A stretch of DNA of 18,806 bases from JBCCYM01 sp039190005 (GTDB lineage Bacteria; Pseudomonadota; Gammaproteobacteria; UBA12402). This document shows, in pieces, positions 13,207-18,806 of the stretch. The position numbers and the translations under genes are program-made. The stretch is taken from assembly GCA_039190005.1 (NCBI GenBank), contig JBCCYM010000035.1, positions 1 to 18,806 of the forward strand. Reading direction: 5' to 3'. The notes under the pieces are model-generated. The model was not told the DNA's origin and did no database searches. It worked only from the letters and a program-made list of their open reading frames with translations. Position 1 is the first letter of the stretch, and each line of letters opens with the position of its first letter.

Positions 13207-14838
13207 ATGAAAAAAATTGCACGTATTGTTTATTTAGGGCTAAGCTTAATTATAATGACCGGCGCCTTATTTGGTTGTGATCAGCTTAAGTCGTTATCAA
13301 ACATCGTATTGATCACGCCCTCGCTTAGCCAATCACAGAATCTCGAAACAGGTCAAATCGTGACATTGGCCTTTTCCATAGACCAACCCGCGCAATCTGG
13401 TTTAACACCGACTGTCTCTGTTTCCAGTACAGCTGATGTCTCTTATCCTGATGGTAGTAATACTTGCGCGATTACCGGCACTAACACTACATGTGAGGTT
13501 CGGGTATTGATTGGTCCGAATAGTAATGGTAATTACGCGTTCAATTTTACAGCAACGAATGGCACGCTGGCGACGTCAAGTATAGTATTTAGTATCCTCA
13601 ATCCGGTTACCAGTATTGCGATTACGCCTTCGCTTGACCAGTCAACAAATTTAAAAACAGGTCAAAAGGTGACATTGACTTTTACGGCGGATCAAATTGT
13701 TGCTGGTATCACGCCATCTGTAGCTGTTTCAACCGCGCAAGGTGTGGATGTCAGTTATCCTGATGGTAATTTCTGCATTATAGAAAGTGGTGATACATGC
13801 CAGGTTCCGGTCATTATTGGTACCAATGATAATGACACCTACACATTCAATTTTACACCGACTAGTGCTACGCTTACGGAATCTTCTAAAGATTTCACGA
13901 TTAATAACCCGCCTTTGGTTACAGCAGTGGGCTTTGATGGTGATGGCGATGCCTCTATTCAGACTTATTTGCCTTCTGGATCAAGTTGGGCAACGCAACC
14001 AACAGGTTTGGGGAGTGAAGGAAGTCTTTTTAGTATTGCTTTTGCAAATGTAAATCCAACTACAACTACAAATGCAAATGCAAATGATGTCTATGTAGCA
14101 GTTGGTACATTTAGTAGTGCTCCAAATAGTCTAATCTTAACTTCTCCTGATGGGGCAAATTGGATTCGACAAACCATTAGTTCAAATGAGAGACTTAATG
14201 ATGTTATTTATGCGAATGAGCAATTTGTGGTAGTTGGTAATTCTGGTCAGATTGTAAGCTCAGTAGTTGGCAACCTTTGGGATCTACAACAGGTTGGAAC
14301 AGAAGATTTCTATGGCGTTGCTTATGGGAACGGTCTATTTGTGGCAGTTGGTAGTAACCCAAGTCAAGTTGCAATTTCTTCTAATAGTGGAGAAAATTGG
14401 AATCTGGAAAATACTAACCAGAATAATGGTGTTCTGAATAGTATCACTTACAGCGATGGCCAATTTGTTGCTGTCGGTCAGGGCGGTACTATTGTGACAT
14501 CTACCGATGGTGTAAATTGGACAACGCAAACCAGTACGACCACTGAAACACTCAATCGTATTATCTATGCCGAAGGTATGTTTGTAGCCGTGGGCAATAA
14601 TGGCACGGTTGTTACTTCACTTGATGGTATCATTTGGACATCACAAACCATAGGTGGAGGAGCTGATAATTTATTTGGTATTCGTTATATTCCTTCTTAT
14701 CTTCCTGTTAGTGCTACTGGCTTATTTATTGCCGTGGGATCAAATGGAAGTATTTACACTTCACCTACTGCTGCGTCGTCAAGTTGGACTTCTCGAACAG
14801 GTGCCAGTGGTATTGATACTAATCGAGATGTGATCTAA
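13207..14838 (+). CDS. Putative lipoprotein with two Ig-like repeats and a seven-unit beta-propeller
   Basis: The 543-residue product starts with a lipoprotein-like signal (MKKIARIVYLGLSL, then LFGC with Cys24; Phe at -2 is unusual). Two tandem Ig-like repeats follow, about 36-131 and 138-232. Both open with ITPSL and a TGQ.VTL strand, both carry a VSYPDG segment, and each has a Cys pair (87/96 and 190/198) that could form a disulfide. From about 240 to the end I count seven units of roughly 40-55 residues with the pattern FVAVG..G.IVTS.DG..W..QT..., starting near 240, 296, 340, 378, 419, 458 and 506. This resembles BNR/Ycf48-like propellers. A surface-anchored binding or adhesion role is plausible, but no ligand or enzymatic site is identifiable. 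A GGAG site (13198-13201) precedes the ATG. The gene stands alone between dacB and ftsH. Confidence 0.85.
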   Translation: MKKIARIVYLGLSLIIMTGALFGCDQLKSLSNIVLITPSLSQSQNLETGQIVTLAFSIDQPAQSGLTPTVSVSSTADVSYPDGSNTCAITGTNTTCEVRVLIGPNSNGNYAFNFTATNGTLATSSIVFSILNPVTSIAITPSLDQSTNLKTGQKVTLTFTADQIVAGITPSVAVSTAQGVDVSYPDGNFCIIESGDTCQVPVIIGTNDNDTYTFNFTPTSATLTESSKDFTINNPPLVTAVGFDGDGDASIQTYLPSGSSWATQPTGLGSEGSLFSIAFANVNPTTTTNANANDVYVAVGTFSSAPNSLILTSPDGANWIRQTISSNERLNDVIYANEQFVVVGNSGQIVSSVVGNLWDLQQVGTEDFYGVAYGNGLFVAVGSNPSQVAISSNSGENWNLENTNQNNGVLNSITYSDGQFVAVGQGGTIVTSTDGVNWTTQTSTTTETLNRIIYAEGMFVAVGNNGTVVTSLDGIIWTSQTIGGGADNLFGIRYIPSYLPVSATGLFIAVGSNGSIYTSPTAASSSWTSRTGASGIDTNRDVI

Positions 14839-14876
14839 AGTGCAAAATTTCAGAATGAGATAATTTATTGCCTATA

Positions 14877-14911
14877 GCATTGCGCTAATGTGTCACGCGT
14901 TAGCGCAATGC
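14877..14911. terminator. Strong hairpin downstream of the lipoprotein gene
   Basis: GCATTGCGCTAA (14877-14888) pairs perfectly with TTAGCGCAATGC (14900-14911), a 12-bp stem with an 11-base loop, 38 bases after the stop codon. There is no T-run, so it is a possible transcript end or a dispersed palindrome and not a standard intrinsic terminator. Confidence 0.4.
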
Positions 14912-15082
14912 CGGTTACATCTTGTTACGATTAAGAGCTTATTGTCAAGTATAATAATTCGATAAACTAATATCCTACGCTTAGTGATGACAACCCCAAT
15001 TTTCTCCTGTTTTAAGCTTGTCTATTGCGGTATTATTTAGTTATTATATCGGTTTGAGATTCAGGCTAGTGAGGTTAAGCAT

Positions 15083-17098
15083 TTGAAAAACGATCTAATT
15101 AAGAATTTATTTTTTATACTGGTAATTTTTATTATCGCTGTTATTGTTTTTGATAGCTTTGGTCCACGCGAGCCACAACAGCAGAGTTTGACTTATTCTC
15201 AATTTTTGACTCGGGTTGAAGATGGGCAAATCACCTCGGTAACGATCACCGATGAACATATCAATGGTACCAATCAAGCCGGTACCGAACATTTTACCGC
15301 GGCTTTGCCACCGATTATCAACATGTCTTTGTTGGAAACTCTGCAGAAGTACAAGGTAACTATTACCGGTAAACCCAAAGAACCACAGAGTATGTGGACG
15401 GTATTTTTACTTTATGGCATTCTGCCGACCCTGTTGCTCATTGGCTTTTTAATGTTCATGATGCGTCAACAGATGGGCGGTGGTAAAGGTGGACCTTTCT
15501 CGTTTGGTCGCTCACGCGCCCGTTTATTAACCGAAGGCAATGTCAAAGTGACCTTTGCCGATGTGGCTGGCTGTGATGAAGAAAAAGAAGAAGTGAGTGA
15601 AATTGTCGACTTTCTGCGTGATCCGAGTAAATTCCAGAAAGTTGGCGGTAAGATTCCTAAAGGTGTGTTATTAGTCGGACCACCGGGAACCGGTAAAACC
15701 TTATTAGCCAAAGCCGTTGCCGGTGAGGCGAAAGTGCCTTTTTTCAGTATTTCAGGTTCTGATTTTGTTGAAATGTTTGTCGGTGTCGGTGCCTCGCGTG
15801 TGCGCAATATGTTTGAGCAGGCAAAAAAACAGGCGCCGTGTATTATTTTTATTGATGAAATTGACGCGGTAGGGCGTCAACGTGGTGCCGGATTAGGTGG
15901 TGGCCATGATGAACGCGAGCAAACACTTAACCAGTTGCTAGTAGAAATGGATGGTTTTGAAGACCATCAAAGTGTGATTGTGATTGCCGCGACCAACCGT
16001 CCTGATGTGCTTGACCCCGCTTTATTGCGTCCTGGTCGTTTTGACCGACAAGTGGTTGTGCCATTGCCGGATATCAAAGGACGTGAGCATATTCTAAAAG
16101 TGCATCTGAAAAAAGTGACTACCGAAGACGATGTCAATCCACTGGCAATTGCCAGAGGGACGCCCGGATTTTCCGGCGCTGATTTAGCCAATCTGGTCAA
16201 TGAAGCGGCACTGTTCGCCGCCCGTGATAATAAATTAAAAGTGGGCATGAACGATCTGGAGCGGGCAAAAGATAAAATCATGATGGGGGCTGAACGTAAG
16301 CGGGTCATGAAAGACAGTGAGAAAAAATTAACCGCTTACCACGAAGCTGGACATGCCATTGTCGGCTGGCATTTGCCGGAACATGATCCTATTTATAAAG
16401 TCACCATTATTCCGCGTGGACGCGCTTTAGGTGTTACCATGTTTTTACCTGAAGACGATCGTTACAGTATGTCGAGGCAGCATTTATTAAGTCAGATCAG
16501 TACCATGTTTGGTGGACGTATTGCCGAAGAGCTTATTTTTGGTAAAGACGCCGTCACAACAGGCGCGTCAAACGATATTGAAAGAGCCACCAAAATCGCC
16601 CGTAACATGGTGACGCAATGGGGCTTATCTGACGCCTTGGGACCACTGCGTTATGGTGAAGATGAGGGTGAAGTCTTTTTAGGGCAAAGTATGGTGACAC
16701 GCCATAAAGAAATGTCAGAAGAAACCGCGCAGGCGATTGACAAAGAAGTGCGACGGATTATTGACGAGAGTTATGCCCGTGCCCAAAAATTACTTGAAGA
16801 CAATCTCAGTATATTGCATTTGATGGCGGACGCGTTAATAAAATATGAAACAATCGAGCGCAATCAGATTGAAGAACTGATGGCGGGCAAACCGGCGTCA
16901 CCGCCACCGGATTGGGATGAGGATTTAGAAAAAGTAAATCGACAAAAAACAGCAACTGTTGCTGTTCAAGCAGAAGATAGCGCGGTTGTGCCTGAGCAAA
17001 AACAGGCGCCGACAAATGATAATACGCCTGAAAAAGAGAGGCCAGCAGAAGCATCAAGCGAAGAAGCGAATGCTTCTAAAAAATCTAAAGATTCTTAG
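15083..17098 (+). CDS. ftsH: ATP-dependent zinc metalloprotease FtsH
   Basis: FtsH is a membrane-anchored hexameric AAA+ protease that degrades damaged membrane proteins and short-lived regulators such as LpxC and sigma32 in E. coli. The 671 residues contain an N-terminal transmembrane helix (8-24), a periplasmic domain and a second helix (about 105-126). Next is the AAA module with Walker A GPPGTGKT (199-206), pore motif FVG (232-234), Walker B IIFIDE (254-259) and the arginine-finger region ATNRPDVLDPALLRPGRFDR. The protease domain carries zinc ligands His420 and His424 in HEAGH and Asp498 in SNDIERA. The start is TTG at 15083, behind a GAGG at 15071; no ATG fits. A Glu/Lys/Ala-rich tail after about residue 610 is probably disordered. 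glmM follows after 38 bases. The common neighbours rlmE (before) and folP (between) are absent. Confidence 0.97.
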   Translation: MKNDLIKNLFFILVIFIIAVIVFDSFGPREPQQQSLTYSQFLTRVEDGQITSVTITDEHINGTNQAGTEHFTAALPPIINMSLLETLQKYKVTITGKPKEPQSMWTVFLLYGILPTLLLIGFLMFMMRQQMGGGKGGPFSFGRSRARLLTEGNVKVTFADVAGCDEEKEEVSEIVDFLRDPSKFQKVGGKIPKGVLLVGPPGTGKTLLAKAVAGEAKVPFFSISGSDFVEMFVGVGASRVRNMFEQAKKQAPCIIFIDEIDAVGRQRGAGLGGGHDEREQTLNQLLVEMDGFEDHQSVIVIAATNRPDVLDPALLRPGRFDRQVVVPLPDIKGREHILKVHLKKVTTEDDVNPLAIARGTPGFSGADLANLVNEAALFAARDNKLKVGMNDLERAKDKIMMGAERKRVMKDSEKKLTAYHEAGHAIVGWHLPEHDPIYKVTIIPRGRALGVTMFLPEDDRYSMSRQHLLSQISTMFGGRIAEELIFGKDAVTTGASNDIERATKIARNMVTQWGLSDALGPLRYGEDEGEVFLGQSMVTRHKEMSEETAQAIDKEVRRIIDESYARAQKLLEDNLSILHLMADALIKYETIERNQIEELMAGKPASPPPDWDEDLEKVNRQKTATVAVQAEDSAVVPEQKQAPTNDNTPEKERPAEASSEEANASKKSKDS

Positions 17099-17136
17099 GG
17101 TATTGTTAGGATAAAACATGTTTCTGGGGTTAAACA

Positions 17137-18471
17137 TTGTCTAAACGGCGTTATTTTGGCACCGATGGTATTCGTGGCACTGTCGGTCATCCACCCATCA
17201 CACCGGATTTTATGCTTAAATTAGGTTGGGCGGTTGGTCGTGTATTGGCTGACAGGGATAAGGTGCTTATTGGTAAGGATACACGCAGTTCCGGTTATAT
17301 GTTTGAGTCAGCTTTAGAGGCTGGTCTTTCCGCGGCTGGTGTTGATATTTATCTTCTGGGTCCCATGCCAACACCGGCTGTTGCTTATTTAACCAAAGCC
17401 ATGCGAGCTAAAGCGGGTATTGTCATCAGTGCTTCACATAATCCGTTTTATGATAACGGCATTAAATTTTTTAATGGCGAGGGGATGAAACTGTGTGATG
17501 ACATGGAGTTGGCCATTGAGGAAAAACTAACACACACGTTAACCTGTACTTATAGTGATAAATTAGGCAAGGCTTTTCGGGTAGATGACGCGGTAGATCG
17601 TTATGTTAAATTCTGTAAAAGCAGTTATCCCGCCCAGCTTGATTTAAAAGGTTTGAAAATTGTCATTGATTGTGCCAATGGCGCGACATATCGTATTGCG
17701 CCGCGAGTTTTTGAAGAACTGGGCGCTACGATCATTATGATAGGTGTTGAACCGGATGGTTTAAATATCAACAAAGATTGTGGTAGCCAATCCTTAGATT
17801 ATCTGGCAAAGAAAGTGCTTGCGCATCAAGCAGATCTGGGTATCGCCTTTGATGGTGATGGTGATCGTGTCAAAATGGTTAACGCGACTGGCGAATGTAT
17901 TGATGGCGATCAACTGTTATTTATTATTGCTGATTACATGCATCAACAGCAACAGCTGACTGGCGGTATAGTCGGTACAGTGATGACAAATTCAGCGTTG
18001 GAACAATTATTTAAACAACGGAACATTGATTTTATCCGCACTAAAGTAGGCGATCGCTATATTTTAAATGAATTATTAGCCCGCCAGTGGCAAATTGGTG
18101 GTGAATCGTCAGGTCATATTATTCATCTTGCTTACAATACCTCCGGCGATGGTATTATCTCCGCGTTGCAGGTATTGGCGGCTATGGTGAGTTCCGGTTG
18201 TGGTTTAACTGAACTGTTATCCGATTTAAAATTATTTCCGCAAAGATTGGTAAATATCGCTGTTAAGAAACGTGCTGATCCGATGCAACAACCGGCAATA
18301 AAAGAAGCGGTTTTGGCCGCGGAAAAGCATTTAGACGGCCGTGGACGCATTTTACTGCGCAGCTCTGGTACCGAACCATTAGTGCGTATTATGGTTGAAG
18401 CGGAAGATAGCGCGCTTGCTAGTAAAACCGTTGATGATCTGGCGGCAGTTGTTCGTGATTCGCTTTGTTGA
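17137..18471 (+). CDS. glmM: Phosphoglucosamine mutase
   Basis: GlmM interconverts glucosamine-6-phosphate and glucosamine-1-phosphate, feeding UDP-GlcNAc synthesis for peptidoglycan and lipopolysaccharide. The 444 residues match the family length. The N-terminus reads RYFGTDGIRGTVG (5-17). The phosphoserine loop is ISASHNP with Ser100 (97-103), the metal-binding loop is DGDGDR (239-244), the sugar-binding motif is GGESSGH (321-327), and the phosphate-binding loop is RSSGTEPLVRIM (408-419). The start is TTG at 17137, preceded by GGGG at 17126-17129; this gives the normal family N-terminus. It lies 38 bases after ftsH on the same strand and is probably co-transcribed, an order common in gammaproteobacteria except that folP normally stands between. 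Its product supplies the pathway served by murG and murC in this window. Confidence 0.97.
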   Translation: MSKRRYFGTDGIRGTVGHPPITPDFMLKLGWAVGRVLADRDKVLIGKDTRSSGYMFESALEAGLSAAGVDIYLLGPMPTPAVAYLTKAMRAKAGIVISASHNPFYDNGIKFFNGEGMKLCDDMELAIEEKLTHTLTCTYSDKLGKAFRVDDAVDRYVKFCKSSYPAQLDLKGLKIVIDCANGATYRIAPRVFEELGATIIMIGVEPDGLNINKDCGSQSLDYLAKKVLAHQADLGIAFDGDGDRVKMVNATGECIDGDQLLFIIADYMHQQQQLTGGIVGTVMTNSALEQLFKQRNIDFIRTKVGDRYILNELLARQWQIGGESSGHIIHLAYNTSGDGIISALQVLAAMVSSGCGLTELLSDLKLFPQRLVNIAVKKRADPMQQPAIKEAVLAAEKHLDGRGRILLRSSGTEPLVRIMVEAEDSALASKTVDDLAAVVRDSLC

Positions 18472-18806
18472 TGATTTTGGTATGCTTTTCTGCAATAAGT
18501 ATTACAAAGGATTTTGCAAGGGTATCGGAAAAACTTAGCTCAAGCTTTAGACACGAAATTTGATTGTGTTCGTTTTTCGTTTAGTTATTGCTATTCTTTG
18601 CCAATTACCTTAATATATTAAATAATTAAGTGTTACAAAATTTATATGAATATAACATCAATGTATTATGAATATAGATAGATTCAACCCATTAGATAAA
18701 ATTTTATTTAAAGCACCAAAAACATACAACAGGGCACAAGCCAAACCCAAGCCAACCCACCCCAACAATAAAAACAAAAACATATAAAATTTAAGTGCAG
18801 GTGGCC
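18472..18806. other. AT-rich non-coding tail after glmM
   Basis: These 335 bases hold no frame of convincing length on either strand, no RNA gene and no clear terminator. The middle (about 18600-18710) is very AT-rich. The last part switches to a strand that is almost only A and C: 62 of the 70 bases from 18711 to 18780. The genes that often follow glmM (tpiA, secG) are not present. Confidence 0.6.
18668..18787 (+). other. Possible 39-codon ORF in the A/C-rich tail
   Basis: ATG at 18668 opens a 39-residue frame starting MNIDRFNPLDKILFKAPK and ending in a Lys/Asn/Pro-rich stretch before TAA at 18785-18787. There is no ribosome binding site. The second half simply translates the A/C-rich strand, so this may be the decayed start of a gene or chance. 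Confidence 0.15.

Noticed and set aside
1..18806. CRISPR array, prophage, insertion sequence, toxin-antitoxin or defence genes
   Set aside because: No regularly spaced direct repeats, transposase or integrase motifs, or recognisable defence domains were found in any frame.

Overview
The window reads as a chromosomal stretch of a gammaproteobacterium. The evidence is the stringent starvation pair sspA-sspB next to cpdA, the murG-murC-murB order, trmD-rplS, ftsH followed by glmM, and a tRNA-Leu(CAG) with encoded CCA. A short type II MurB, moderate base composition, and several operons cut down to their core genes would fit Legionellales/Coxiellaceae or a similar host-associated lineage. That placement is inference from gene content; nothing in the sequence proves it.

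Layout. Positions 1-836 hold the 3' part of an AT-rich gene of unknown function that starts outside the window. Positions 923-4394 (minus strand) hold murG, murC and murB, which make the peptidoglycan precursors UDP-MurNAc, UDP-MurNAc-L-Ala and lipid II. A perfect 28-bp inverted repeat sits between murC and murB. Forty bases from murG, trmD and rplS run divergently (tRNA m1G37 methylation and ribosomal protein L19) and end in a small terminator. A row of four hairpins then leads to tRNA-Leu(CAG). Next come an orphan periplasmic ligand-binding protein, two tandem 23-bp repeat units, a minus-strand EVE-domain protein, and a divergent 116-residue coiled-coil protein of unknown function.

From 8466, sspA-sspB (RNA polymerase-associated protein and ClpXP adaptor) converge on cpdA (cAMP phosphodiesterase). 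The two coding regions overlap in an exact 12-bp palindrome. A major facilitator transporter diverges from cpdA and is followed by dacB (PBP4-type D,D-carboxypeptidase/endopeptidase). A large putative lipoprotein follows under its own good promoter; it has two Ig-like repeats and a probable seven-unit beta-propeller. Then come ftsH (membrane AAA protease) and glmM (phosphoglucosamine mutase). The last 335 bases are AT-rich and hold no convincing gene.

Functional theme. Cell-wall synthesis recurs: glmM feeds UDP-GlcNAc, murB/murC/murG use it, and dacB trims the polymer. Protein quality control (ftsH, sspB) and translation (trmD, rplS, tRNA) make up most of the rest. No phage, insertion sequence, CRISPR array, toxin-antitoxin pair or defence system is visible. 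The least explained items are the AT-rich partial gene at the left edge, the propeller lipoprotein, the 116-residue coiled-coil gene, the hairpin array, and the sspA leader.
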